Shown here: positions 10,841 through 21,039 of the stretch, in pieces
How the letters are laid out: the number at the start of each line of letters is the position of its first letter
How positions within the stretch are numbered: the stretch's first letter is position 1
DNA from: Sceloporus undulatus
Taxonomy: Eukaryota > Chordata > Lepidosauria > Squamata > Phrynosomatidae
Direction: 5' to 3'
Length of the DNA stretch: 64,000 bases
NCBI RefSeq assembly: GCF_019175285.1
Contig: NC_056523.1
Location: forward strand, 295,690,393 to 295,754,392
Program-made: the position numbers and the translations under genes
Notes under the pieces: model-generated
What the model was told of the DNA's origin: nothing
Seen by the model: only the letters and a program-made list of their open reading frames with translations
Database searches by the model: none

Positions 10841-11379
10841 CCTCAGACAGATGCATTTGGGCAGAAATCGGCTGTGGCATTCGCCTGCATCCCTTAAAAC
10901 AGGGAAGCAATGGGGTGAGGCTCAGAGGGAGGAGAAAGGCCAGGCCCCAGGATGTTTCTTTTTAATAAAAGAAAAATTCAAATTTAAAAAAAGATTTTTT
11001 AAAAAAACATCCAACTTTAACCACATGAAACTATGCATATTTAAACAAATTTCGTCCATAACGTCATCCATAAACTACAGCCTCCTCAGCAATAGACTGA
11101 ACAGGGACAGTGTCTTCCTGGCTCACTACAGACATTTCAACAGTCTCTGACCCCATCCTCACGGGAGCATCCTACACTCATCTCTCCTCCCCACCTTCCA
11201 AAGCCAAACTAGTCCTGCCATCTCATTTCCATGCCCCATGGAAATACTCAGCTTGGTCTTTGTCCAAATGACCGTGTTAAAACTGGACTTGCTACTTCGT
11301 TTCCATACCCAAAGGATTTTGAATACGAATTGGCATTTCCACATGCTTTGCGCCAGTCTGTACTCGGCCTTTGGTCTAT

Positions 11380-11475
11380 GAAAGCTCCTGCTGCCAACTT
11401 CTTTCTTTCAGTGAGTCTGAAAGGGGCTACAAGATCTCTCTACATATTGCTTCTACAGACTAACGCAGCTATATC
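11380..11475 (+). repeat. Interspersed repeat, copy 1 (CTTTCTTTCAGTGAGTCT family)
   Basis: Shares CTTTCTTTCAGTGAGTCTGA then AAGGGGCTACAAGATCTCTC with copies at 12062-12150 (same strand) and 12795-12890 (inverted). The class is not known to me. Similar sequences ending in ACAGACTAACGCAGCTATA are widespread in reptile DNA. Confidence 0.55.
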
Positions 11476-12061
11476 TTTGAATATTTATTTACATCAATAT
11501 CAATATAATAAATAAATAAACAGCATACAAATTGAGCCACTTCATTTCCATACACAAAGGATTTTGAATTTGAGGTGACATTTCCTGCATACCAATGGCA
11601 TATATGTGAGTGTGTATTTGTGGCTTATATATATATATATATATGTGAATAAAAGAAAATGGCTACCTTTATAGTAATTCAAACACAGAGGTCCCTAACA
11701 TACATTCTGTTGGATGGTTCAAAGTTTAAACGTACAGAACTTTCTTGCAATCAGAACAAATATACCCGACTATATTAAGGCCCATTTGGACTGTCCCATC
11801 ACCCTTATCGCCCATGCGATATTCCTATCCTTGATCATGATGGCCTTCAGAGCAGGGCCAGGTGCCTTGATGGACCTCCAAAGGCCGCCTTCTTGTCTCT
11901 AAACATTCTGCTGCAAGTGCTTTTCAGCATCCTCTTTCTTCACAAGGCCTCAGCTCAAAAACCTCACTTTTAGGCATCCACTGCACAGCCATTTGCTACC
12001 AATCTATTGTGGGGATATTAATCATTAAAGCCCATCTGTCTCAGAAGTAGAGGTAAGTCCA

Positions 12062-12150
12062 GTAATGCTCCTGCTCCCAACCTCTTTCTTTCAGTGGGTC
12101 TCAAAGGGGCTACGAGGTCTCTCTGCGTTAATACAAAAGAAGCGTCCCTG
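12062..12150 (+). repeat. Interspersed repeat, copy 2
   Basis: Contains CTTTCTTTCAGTGGGTCTCA followed by AAGGGGCTACGAGGTCTCTC. It lies about 210 bp inside CWC27 intron 1, just downstream of its first exon. Confidence 0.55.
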
Positions 12151-12360
12151 AGGGTGAAATGGGAAGAGGAGGAGGAGGAGGAGGAGGCCAATGAGGAAAG
12201 CCAGCCCCGGATAAGCCACTGCTTTGGGGTCTTCCCCATAGATTCCCACTCCATCTCCTGCCAAGAAGGTAAACAAACCCAAGGACCAGGCGTTTATCCA
12301 GCCCTCCTGGGCATCAGCGGGGGCCGCCTCCCTCCTTCCTTCCTTCCTTCCCTCCCTCAC

Positions 12361-12402
12361 CTTTCCGTTGGTCGGGGGCTCCTGGATGTAGATGTTGCTC
12401 AT
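12361..12402 (-). CDS. CWC27: CWC27 exon 1 (codons 1-14, start codon)
   Basis: CWC27 is a cyclophilin-fold protein that joins the activated spliceosome in the nucleus. This first coding exon reads MSNIYIQEPPTNGK, matching the vertebrate N terminus, and ends AAG before GTGAGG (phase 0). With exons at 6469, 3998, 3377 and 1330 it gives residues 1-165, the whole cyclophilin domain; the human protein is about 472 residues, so about two thirds is missing to the left. The gene is divergent from SREK1IP1, with 1,190 bp between the two start codons, so a shared promoter is likely. The start is chosen by homology and by its position inside the CpG-rich block. Catalytic R56 is present, E122 replaces the ligand-binding tryptophan, and E60 replaces a usual glycine. 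Confidence 0.95.
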
Positions 12403-12794
12403 GGCGAGGAGCCAGAGCCCAGCAGCAGGAGAGTCTCCTTCTTACTTCAGGCTCCAGGGCGAACCTCCCGCCATTTTGAGAGCCGGGCACCACCACTTCC
12501 TCGGCGGGGGTGCGCGGGGGCAGCGACGCGGAAGAAAGGGCTCCAAGATGTCCTCTTCGGCGCCGGGAAGAGCTGTGTCGACGTAGATTTGAAGCTATGG
12601 CATATTAAAGCAGCGTTTGAGTGCGTATTAATCTAATTCCTAGCACCAGATCCCTCGCAGCGCGGGGAGTCCCCCCTCGGAGAATGGTACAGCCCGCCGT
12701 GCTCTGCCCAATGGCTTCCGGCTGAGTATCGCTGCCCGCAGCTGTTTCGTTCCGCCTCGAAGCAGTTCCGCCTGATCGGCTGCGGAGGAAGGCT

Positions 12795-12890
12795 GAGGAT
12801 GATGGGAGAACTGGAAATGCCGAGAGATCTTGCAGCGCCTTTGAGGCTCACTGAAAGACAGACATCGGCAGCAGGGGCTTCCCTAGGCTT
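12795..12890 (-). repeat. Interspersed repeat, copy 3, inside the promoter
   Basis: Inverted copy of the repeat at 11380 and 12062: GAGAGATCTTGCAGCGCCTT then TGAGGCTCACTGAAAGACAG. It sits between the CpG-dense parts of the shared promoter. Confidence 0.55.
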
Positions 12891-13093
12891 CAGTCTGCTC
12901 CCTCATAATGCATTCCTTATTGTATCATCTCTTGCAGTTTTGCAAATGGCATCATTTCTACAGTGCAGGTGCCCCATAAACCTATCCAGGGTAGCCGTGC
13001 TGGCCATACAGCAAAGTACAATATCACCCAAGAAATCCACAAAACCCTTTATTTGAACAACCAAAATGCACAAAATGCAGGCTTTCCCTAGTC

Positions 13094-13228
13094 CAGTGAT
13101 TCTCTGGTTCTCTAGGGGGGTTTTGGACTCCAACTCCCAGAAGCCTCAGCCAGCTTGGCCAACAGTCAGGAATTCTGGGAGCTGAAGTCCAAAACATTCG
13201 GAGGGGGACCAACGTTTGGGAACCACCG
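13094..13228. mobile_element. hAT-type MITE (CAGTGGTTC palindrome)
   Basis: Starts CAGTGATTCTCTGG and ends GTTTGGGAACCACCG, with arms TGGACTCCAACTCCCAGAAG and the inverse in CTGGGAGCTGAAGTCCAAAA. It is the same family as 46168-46303 and 54833-54968. No clear target duplication remains. Confidence 0.7.
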
Positions 13229-13592
13229 ATTGGACACAATTCTTCCAGAGGACAAACTTTCCTGCATTGCTACTGGCTTGGGCCTCCGTCAATCAAGCGT
13301 GCAGGCCCCGCCCTCTGCCATAAGACTTGATTGGCTGCTAGGGAGAGGAGCATTCCATTGCAAGGGAAGTGGGGACAGAACGGGGCTCCTTGGAAGGTAC
13401 CACTCTGCAAAGGAGGGGTGGTTTGTGGCTGTCTCCATATGAGTGAATAGGGCACTTTTGTTGCTTCCCCCCTTCGTTGCTAGTAGTACAGCCCTTAGTG
13501 GACGAGTCTAAGTTTTCTGGCGGGGGTGAGAGCAGCGTTGTTCATCGGGGAAGTCACCCATAGAAGAGAAGAGGAGGTGGCGGAGGCTCTGT

Positions 13593-13605
13593 ATGGCGGC
13601 GCCAG
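13593..13605 (+). CDS. SREK1IP1: SREK1IP1 exon 1 (start codon, codons 1-4)
   Basis: SREK1IP1 (SREK1-interacting protein 1, also P18SRP) is a small nuclear protein linked to the splicing regulator SREK1. This exon gives ATG GCG GCG CCA G before GTGAGC; joined to exon 2 the protein begins MAAPGGNKDNIRAGCKKCGY, matching the human start closely. All five coding exons are in the window (13593, 17866, 22743, 23653, 25698) and join in frame to 158 residues plus stop (human about 155). Features are a zinc knuckle (C15, C18, H23, C28), an acidic serine stretch, then long lysine-rich runs and a serine/aspartate tail. It is divergent from CWC27 across a CpG-rich promoter. Confidence 0.93.
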
Positions 13606-14059
13606 GTGAGCTGCTCAAGGGCGAGGTAACGGAGGGAGTAACGACTGATAGTAACTACTCCGCTTTTCGTTTTTCACATCTGGGATTGAAAGGAGTCCCA
13701 TGTGGAGGCTGTAGGGGAGGAGGGGAAATCACTGAGGAATAGATCCCATCATCATCATCAATTAATGCTTCAGTGGGACCTGGGTCCAAAGCACACCGCA
13801 GAAACAGCCCCTGGCTCAGTGCTGGGGGATTGGAGCCTTGATCCCAATGGGCTTCCATGGCTGAGCAGGGATTCGAACCCAGTCCCCAGAGTCCATGCCC
13901 CATGCACTGGCCTATGTCCATTCTGAAGGAGAGAGTGCCACGGTGGCATCCATTGGAATACACTTGTCCTTCCATGTTGGCAGAGGTCAGGGGCACAAGA
14001 CCCCGCGGATATGGAGAGACTGCAGTAACAGAAAGACTTATGCTTCTACTTATGTTTCA

Positions 14060-14245
14060 CCTCTCTAGGGATCTCTGGGTCCTCCAGGACAACTCTGTGC
14101 TCTGCATCTGCCAGACATTGACCATAGAGTTGCGCTGGAGGAGCTACAAGTCCTCTCTAGGAGTCTCTGGGTCCTCCAGTGTGACTCTTGGTTGAAGTTG
14201 ACCATAGAGTTGCACAGGAGGACCTAGATATTCCTAGAGAGAACA
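14060..14245. mobile_element. Internal part of a Tigger-like MITE
   Basis: Has direct and inverted copies of TCTCTGGGTCCTCCAG and GACCATAGAGTTGC, the same modules as in the complete TA-bounded element at 30432-30768. No clear ends here. In SREK1IP1 intron 1. Confidence 0.5.
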
Positions 14246-14606
14246 GATTAATTAAATCTGTGAATAATGAAAGCCGCAGATATCAGAGCCACAAACCCGG
14301 CGGGACGAGTGTATATTGTTACTATATACTGCGACAGAGAAACAAGTGTGGAGCCTCTTGTTAATTTCCCTGCTTCTTTGGCATCCCTTGGTCCCAATTC
14401 ATGGCTAAAAGAAGAAACTGAGGTTTCACTGAATCCTTTCCAACAGTCTTTTCCAAAGCGCTTTCCTCCATGCTGCAACCTCCCAGAGGCCACAGTTTGC
14501 TCACTGCTCACCTCAGTGTTTCTTTCCTTCCCTCTTTCTTTCTATATTACTTTGCATATTTTGCATAGGCACCTATCTAATTATGTGGCATGAAAAGAAG
14601 GGCCAG

Positions 14607-14840
14607 CCTAGTGTCATGGTTTGAGTGTTGGACTGTGCCTCTGGAGACCAGGGTTCGATTCCCAGCTCAGCCATGAAACCCACTGAGTGACCGTGGGCAA
14701 GAAGTCACACTCTCTCAGCCTCAGAGGATGGCAAGGGCAATGGCAAACCACCTCCGAACAAATCTTGCCAGGAAAACCCCGTGATAGGTTTGCCTTAGGG
14801 TCGCCGTAAGTTGGAAATGACTTGAAAGCATGCAAGGAGA
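14607..14840 (+). mobile_element. tRNA-derived SINE, well preserved
   Basis: The head has TGGTTTGAGTGTTGGACTGT and the B-box-like GGTTCGATTCCCAGCTC; the body has CAAATCTTGCCAGGAAAACC; the 3' end is TTAGGGTCGCCGTAAGTTGG then AAATGACTTGAAAGCA. This is one of the best copies of the main SINE family, and the tail resembles BovB LINE tails, the presumed partner (fragments at 18850, 33216 and 43436). Confidence 0.87.
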
Positions 14841-16057
14841 AAAGGGGTCCATCCGTGGTTGTCGAAATGGCCAGAGAGGTAGTTGGTGTCTCCTCTGCCT
14901 TAAATGGATGCAGAAGAGTATAAAAACATTTTTTGGCAAGATTTACACCCCAACTTTCAATCAAACGGATCTCAAAGGGGTTATAAGCAACAAATGTACT
15001 TCCACACACCAGTTCTTCCCGCCACACAACACTTCCTTAGGATCAGAGCAAGTTTCTCTTTGGTTCTGCATCCAAAAACTGCTGACAGTTGTAGTGAAGT
15101 GTTCTTTCTGAAGGGAAGGGGAAGCTATCTCCTGCACCTGCTCCTTCTCAGGCCAGAAAGTGGGAGATGGCTTCCACTTGCTAGGATGGTCTTCCTTCGT
15201 TTTTCTCCAGATAACGAACCCACATTACACACCTACAATAGTTTGAAATCACCTTACCTCTCATGACCCCATCCTAAGTAATCCTGTAAATTGTAGTTTG
15301 ATCAGGTAGAATTTTCCTCTAGAGAATTCAGATGCTGCAGTTTAAGTTTGTGCACTAGACCTCTCTTAACAGGGCATGGCGACAGTTAACAGAAGAAGAA
15401 ATGTTTATTGATTAGCCCTTAAGCCATTTCAGAATAACACTAAAACAAGTAAAACACACTATAAAATCCTATAGAAATTCTATAGCAATTAGAAAAGAAC
15501 TAAAATGTAATAACACAGAATCTGAGATGTATATAGAGTACTGTATGGCTGTCATATAAATGTAAAGCAATATAAGTACATTAGAAGTACAGTACCTAAA
15601 AATGAGACATACTGTAGTTATAAAACTGATTATAAAAATCTATACCACAGGTTCAAGATACAAAAATGGGTAAAAAAACCACGAATGTATTACAGCATTA
15701 AGATGATAATACGTAAAGTAATAAAACTGAACATGAAGCATCACACAAATGTCAGCAACATATGTGGCCCTGCAGATGTTACTGGACTCCCAACTCCCAT
15801 TCACACAACCCAGCATGGCCAATGACACTGGATGGCAGTTGTTACTTTACTCACTAATGGTTGCATTAGCTCATCCCTGAGAAAGATGGGAAAACAATAA
15901 ATAATCTCCAACTCTTAAATAAATATTACATTATATTAAACAAGGTGTTTCGATAGCAGCAGCAGCCACAGGGCTGCAGTGGATAATAGAATAGAATTTA
16001 TTGTGGATTTAGATATTTTCAAACCATATCAAGTTCCTAAGACTTACATTATAATTG
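14841..16057. other. SREK1IP1 intron 1, middle
   Basis: Mostly AT-rich. A decayed relative of the palindromic MITE at 4450 may lie at about 15220-15345 (CCATCCTAAGTAATCCTGTA, then AATTGTAGTTTG). A scrap of the hAT-type palindrome (GGACTCCCAACTCCCATTC) is near 15785. Nothing else recognised. Confidence 0.4.
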
Positions 16058-16376
16058 TGACAAAATTGTAATTATGGATTTTTTTATGACCCGTGGATAA
16101 GTTGAGGGTAAAACTTCGGGGGGGGGGATGGAAACAAAGGATGTAAAGGATGATGCAAAGGAAAATGATGCCAAAGAATCTAGAAAATTCTGGCAGGCAT
16201 AACTGTGCTCAAAAGGCTGGATGATGGATTTGAGAGTAGATAGGGGATGGCTCCTTTCATGTGTGTGTGTATGAGTTGAAGGACAGTACTCACATTGACC
16301 CATGAATAAGTCAACCCAGGGGTTTTGGGTCATATTTTTGACTAAAATTTCTAGACTTATATATGAGTATATACAG
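16058..16376. mobile_element. MITE, inverted partial copy of the 2697 family
   Basis: Ends TATATGAGTATATACAG before TA, the inverse of the left end of 2697-3141. Shares ACCCGTGGATAAGTTGAGGG and GATGCAAAGGAAAATGATGC-type internal sequence. The left terminus is missing or decayed. A G run lies at about 16120-16128. Confidence 0.65.
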
Positions 16377-16590
16377 TAAGTATCTTCTGTAGCACTCCAC
16401 CATGGTATCTGAAGTAATTGAGAGGGTTTTTTTTTAATTTAGTTTTTCTGTCGCTCCTGCCAGACATTATTCTGGAGTGATCTGAGGGAAGATAGGCTAC
16501 TGAGTATGCTCCATCAAGGAAAACTGATCAGTAGGTGAGGGAGCAGTTGATAGGTTCTGTCTTGGATGCATACAAGGAAGGTTTTGTAAT

Positions 16591-17061
16591 GGCGGGTTAC
16601 AGACCGCCCGTTTGGGGCGGGCTGCACCCGCCCCTTTCCCCGGGGTATTGGGGCCTCAGTGTTCAGAGCGGCAGCCGCTGAGGCCCCGATCCGCCGCTTT
16701 TCAGGCTGCGGGGAAGCGGTAAAAGGCCCCCGCGGCGGTGGGGAGGAGGAGAAAGGGCTGCTTGGCCCCTTTCTCCTTTGGTCCGCTGGGTGCAGCCGTG
16801 TGAAGGCTGCGCCCAGCAGACCAAACCAGGAAGGAGCTCCGAAACTAAGCGCCCTGGTGCGGAGCAAGGACGCCATGTCCGCGCCGCCCCGTATAGAGGC
16901 GGCGCGGTCATGACGTCGCCATGGCGGCGGCCGTGTGGAACGGCCGCCGCCATTTTGTGCGCACAGAGCGCGCACTAGGGTTAGGGGGGTGCGGAAGCAC
17001 CGCCCCTTTCTAACCCTAGTACACGCTCTGCGCGTACTTTCTGGCCCGTTTGTAACAGGCC
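16591..17061. mobile_element. GC-rich hairpin MITE with 3-bp flanking repeat (AAT)
   Basis: The termini are GGCGGGTTACAGACCGCC and the inverse of GGCCTGTTACAAACGGGC; AAT flanks both sides (16588-16590 and 17062-17064). Inside is a nested hairpin, TAGGGTTAGGGG then GGTGCGGAAGCACC then CTAACCCTA (about 16975-17020). The same design occurs at 25173-25534. A 3-bp duplication suggests PIF/Harbinger, but TAA/TTA would be typical, so the class is tentative. Open frames across it are products of its GC richness. Confidence 0.75.
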
Positions 17062-17407
17062 AATGTACTCTTTTCAACTACTCCCAATCAGGATGAAGAC
17101 AGCAGAGTTACATTAGCATTGTGGGTAGAGTTTCCCATCCTCAGTTTAAACCTTTGCCCACTGCCTCATGATGAAATACAACCTGTGTAAAACCAGCTTC
17201 CTGAAAGAACTTGCAAAGGGAGCTACGAATTGTCATGTTTTTCTCCCCTTGGTGGCACTGTTTACCAAGAAGGATACTAGTAATGCAATGATGATTTTGA
17301 TAACATATTGTCAGAGCATAATATAATTACAGTTCTTTCATATTAAGTGGGTGAGCACTTGAATAGACAGTGACATAATGAATTTTAAAACACAGTAGGT
17401 TTTAGAA

Positions 17408-17610
17408 CTATTGTGTTGTTGTTCTGTGCCTTCAGGTTGTTTCAGACTTATGATGAGCCTAAGTCTGTGGTGAGTCTATCACAGAGTTTTCTTGGCAAGT
17501 TTCTTTGGAGGGGGTTTGCCATTACCATCTTCTGAGGCTGAGAGAATGCCACCTGCCTAAGGTCACCCAGCGGGTTTACATGACAGAGACAGGATTCGAA
17601 CCTTGGAGTA
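17408..17610 (-). mobile_element. tRNA-derived SINE, minus orientation
   Basis: Runs TTGTTGTTCTGTGCCTTCAG, then TTTTCTTGGCAAGTTTCTTT and GGTCACCCAGCGGGTTTACA, to GGATTCGAACCTTGGAG. The head is truncated beyond about 17610. In SREK1IP1 intron 1. Confidence 0.8.
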
Positions 17611-17865
17611 CAGAATCATCCTCCAGATGTTTTTGGCCTGCAACTTCCATTGGCCCTAACCTTTGTAAATGTCTATGGGAAGATAACCAAGTTGTGTCAA
17701 AACAAAACAAAACCCACCACCACTTTGTTATGTATAGCAATGCAAATAGGCAATTTTGCTCCTGTGTTTAGTAGATCTATTGTTCTCTGTTCTCTGTGTT
17801 ATCCTGTGTAGTACACATTTTGAACCATTTCCAAAACTAATATGAAATGTATTTGGCTTTTTCAG

Positions 17866-17913
17866 GTGGTAATAAAGATAACATCAGGGCAGGGTGCAAG
17901 AAATGTGGCTATC
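17866..17913 (+). CDS. SREK1IP1: SREK1IP1 exon 2 (zinc knuckle, first half)
   Basis: 48 bp after TTTTTCAG and before GTAAGT. Encodes GNKDNIRAGCKKCGY plus the first base of a proline codon. It holds the first two zinc ligands (C15, C18) of the CCHC knuckle; the other two come from exon 3. Confidence 0.93.
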
Positions 17914-18849
17914 GTAAGTATCTACCAAGATATAATTGCCTAAGATTTTATGTTAAACATCACTACTTCTCTATGACATTGTCTGATTAAAATTAATATG
18001 TGGGTAGTTGAGACTGACTTAAAAAAATATAATGGTCAGCAAAATGGCTTTTAAGATAAGTGAATGAAAGGAAGTTCATGGAAGAAAGGTTTGTATATCT
18101 CTTTCTACCTCATGCAGCACACACAGATTTTGCCAGACAATATGAAGGCCTACTGAACAGTCTGAATTGGGTGAAGGAAGCTGTTGAATTCCCTTCTTTT
18201 TGAGTTCCTTCCAGTGTCCCATTCTACATTAGTTCAAGAGGTCCCGCTCTCAATAATTTGACAGTTTGAGGGTTGGGTATATTGGTGGCTATGGTGGGAA
18301 AGGAGGATGGAAAACTTGAAAGAGCTTAATTCATTTTCATAAATCATTTTAATTAATCTTGGTGCAGCAATAGTCCTCATCTCTATTTACACTTTTCTCA
18401 CAGTTTCATTTTTTATGCTCTAGCACAGTTTACTTGTTTGCCTAATTTATATCCTACCTTCTTCCCAGCATGGAACTCAAGGAAGCTTACAATATCAATT
18501 AAAACTAATAATAATAGTAGTAGTAATAATAATAATAATATAAGCAATCCTTTTAAAAACACCAATGTAAAACAGTTATTGATTATAATAACCAATGCAA
18601 AGAAATCGAAGGCAACCAAAAGGGTAGAATAAGCAAACTCTTTCACAAGATCCAAGAAATTAAAGGAAATTTTAAAAATACAAATTTTATTATTAAATAT
18701 TACTTTTAAGAAAAACTTAACAAACAAAACAAAATGTTCAACATCCTCAACTTCTACATCAACAGTTAAACAAACTATCAAAACAAAAAAACCCACAAAA
18801 CTAAATAATCACAACTGAACAATCCTAACTCATGCAAACACATCAGTAT
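17914..18849. other. SREK1IP1 intron 2, proximal part
   Basis: AT-rich. About 18440-18800 looks like an inverted LINE 3' end (TTTATATCCTACCTTCTTCC, then GGAACTCAAGGAAGCTTAC) with a TAA/TAG microsatellite at about 18509-18541. Not assigned further. Confidence 0.4.
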
Positions 18850-19240
18850 ACCTGAAATTCAAACTAAGAATGGAGATGCCATATGAAGAACGGGGGAATC
18901 CATTATACAATCCCGAAAAAAAATGGTGGGAGCAATACCTTGAGGAGCTATATAAAAAGGGGGCAAAAGTGACAGATAAATTCACAGTTTAAGAAAGTGG
19001 AACGGAAGCTGCTGTCAAAGCTCTTGGGATAAATAAATCACCACAGGTAGATTGCATCACGCTGTTTCAAGCTTTAGAGATGTAATCCATTCAAGTGATG
19101 ACAAAAATCTTCCAACATATATGGAAAACAAAACAATGGCCCTCAGACTGGAAGCACTCAAATGTTTCAGTTCCAAAAAAAGAGGAAAGCAGGGATTGTA
19201 GTAACCAATCAATAATGTATTAATCTCTCATGCAAGCATA
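18850..19240 (+). mobile_element. BovB (RTE) LINE fragment, decayed
   Basis: Conceptual translation in broken frames shows WWEQYLEELYKKG, then KALGINKSPQVDCITL, then IFQHIWKTKQWPSDWKHS and VSVPKKEE. This is the start of the reverse-transcriptase domain of RTE/BovB LINEs. Several stops and frame changes show that it is old. Also supports a BovB source for the SINE tails. Confidence 0.75.
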
Positions 19241-19549
19241 GGGGTGAAGCCAGGTGCCCCATTTCCACGTTAGGCGCAGCAACAAGGGTCTGCTCAGTAG
19301 CAGAGACTCAGAGGAAGGTAAGGAGCACACAGGATGTCTAAACAGCTGAGGGTTGCCAAGAAGATTCAAGGAAACTGCTCAGCAAACTGACTTGACTCAT
19401 GTTAAGGGTTGCTTAACCCAGGATTGGGCCAGATATGCATCCAGTCTGCCAGGATCCTGGCTGATCCTTTACCTTTCTTTCTTCCTTCTCCTCGAGGATG
19501 ACACAAAGCCAGTGGAAAAACAGGCTTTTTGGCCCATGTGGACAGCCCC

Positions 19550-20640
19550 TCATACTATGGACTTTTTCACACGGGGAAAATTGGAAGGTTATCCCAGGGT
19601 GAATCCAGGGTCATCAAGGGGATTTGACATTATTTTTCAAGTGAATATCACACGGCGTCAGAGCCAGCCCAAAGCCAATCCACATGGAATCACGAGTAAT
19701 CCCAGGAATAGCTAAATTCAGTGAAAAAGCAAATTTATAAATCCTTTTGCACAGCGAATTTGCAGTCAATTCACTTTTGCCTTGTTGTGAAATGCTTATC
19801 TACATCGACCATGGATTTCCTTCATTACAAACAAACTACAATTCCCATGCTGCTTTTCTGCATTCCTTCAGGCAGAAGAGCCACCCACAACCCTGGGCCC
19901 TTGAGGGAATGAAGCCCAAGCCCTCATCACGGTTCCCTTTCCGCCGCACTGCCACTGCTTCTCCTTCTTCTCAAGGCGAGCCTCCTCTCTTCCTTCTCTG
20001 CCTCAGAGCTGTGGTGGAGGGGGTGGGTGAGCAGAATGGGAGGTTGGCAGCAACCCCTGGAGCACTGGTCTAGAGTTTGGGGGGGGGGCAGCTCGAATCC
20101 CCCAAGCCGCTGCCTCTCTCCCTCCATGGCTTCCCTTAAAGGGGGGAAGGGGTTCAGGCGCACAACACCTGTCCTCCTGGCGCTGCTGCTGACCCCCTGC
20201 TGCTTGCCTTGGCCTTCTGCTCTGTCCTCTGCTGCTCCTGCTTCTTTGGAACTGTCGCCGCAGCTCTATTTGTTGGCCAGGTGGCAGTCCCTCCTTGCTT
20301 GGCTCTTTCTAGCCTCTCAGAGAGCTGAGTTGCATGGCCAGATCAAGCTTCCTCTCCTCTTCTCCTCCTCCACTCCCCAGAGAGGGCAATCTCCAAGTTG
20401 GGAGGGAGCAGCTCACGAGGAGGGGGCCGCTAAGTGTGTGCACCTGGCGGGACAGAGGCAGCGGGCAATGACAGGGTGATGGGGCACCCTTCCCTCTCTG
20501 GAGCATGGAGAGCTTGTTGAAATGACAGTTTGAAGCATGCGCATAAAAGCTGGTAATGGGGATTTGTCCTCCTCCGTTTGATACCCAAATTTGCATTAGA
20601 TCCACTTTACTGTGCCTTTAACCTCCTGTTGTGCTCTGTA
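19550..20640. other. GC-rich block of unknown class
   Basis: Starts after ordinary intron sequence with CTTTTTCACACGGGGAAAAT and becomes GC-rich from about 19870 to 20520, with a G run at about 20080-20089. A plus-strand frame at 20027-20479 (150 codons) has a hydrophobic LLALLLTPCCLPWP stretch near a second methionine. I recognise no protein family and see no flanking splice logic, so it is probably a chance frame in a non-autonomous element or local GC-rich DNA. Confidence 0.3.
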
Positions 20641-20732
20641 TCTGATAACAGTTAGCAAATGGGCTTGCTTTTCCGGGATGCCAGCACTTTAACCATTTTC
20701 GGGAAGGAAGCACATAGGTCCCCGTGTAAAAA

Positions 20733-20865
20733 GTCTTATGAGGCTGAGAGTGCATGACTTGCCCAGGGTCACCCACTGGGTTTTTATGCTTCATTCCGTG
20801 AATTGAACCCTGATCTCCAGAGTTGTAGTCCAATGCTCAAACCACTATACCACGCTGCCTATACT
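20733..20865 (-). mobile_element. tRNA-derived SINE, 5' part, minus orientation
   Basis: AGGCTGAGAGTGCATGACTT, then GGGTCACCCACTGGGTTTTT, then AATTGAACCCTGATCTCCAG and CCAATGCTCAAACCACTATA. This is the tRNA-like head; the 3' half is missing. Confidence 0.75.
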
Positions 20866-21039
20866 TAACTAACTAGCTGGTACAGAATACTAGCCAATGT
20901 TTTTAAGACTCTCTTGAAGGCCTGTACTGAGGAGACCAGGCAAATGTTAACCAGAAACAAATCATATAACGGTGGGGAAGGACTTGTCTGTTACTTGTGC
21001 CGGATTAAATGGTTTTAGATTTACATACCTCTAATACAG

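Larger units (their letters stand above)
12403..13592. promoter_or_regulatory. Bidirectional CpG-rich promoter, CWC27 / SREK1IP1
   Basis: This lies between the two divergent start codons. CpG-dense stretches are at about 12465-12560, 12650-12800 and 13500-13620. Visible candidate sites are CCGCCATTTTG (about 12468, YY1-like), CCACTTCCTC (about 12493, ETS-like) and GCCCAATGGC (about 12707, CCAAT box). No TATA box is evident, as usual for CpG promoters. Two repeats have landed inside it (12795-12890 and 13094-13228), probably separating a CWC27-side from a SREK1IP1-side core. Transcription starts are inferred, not seen. Confidence 0.75.

Noticed and set aside
12094-12636. 180-codon plus-strand frame across the CWC27 first exon
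   Set aside because: Antisense to a clear exon and inside a CpG-rich promoter and a repeat; no protein similarity.
16969-17022. Telomeric repeat remnant or internal telomere
   Set aside because: The TTAGGG-like words occur once per arm of a hairpin in a MITE and recur in a second copy; no tandem array is present.
16514-17077. 187-codon minus-strand frame
   Set aside because: It coincides with a GC-rich hairpin MITE with flanking AAT repeats; low stop-codon density from base composition explains it.
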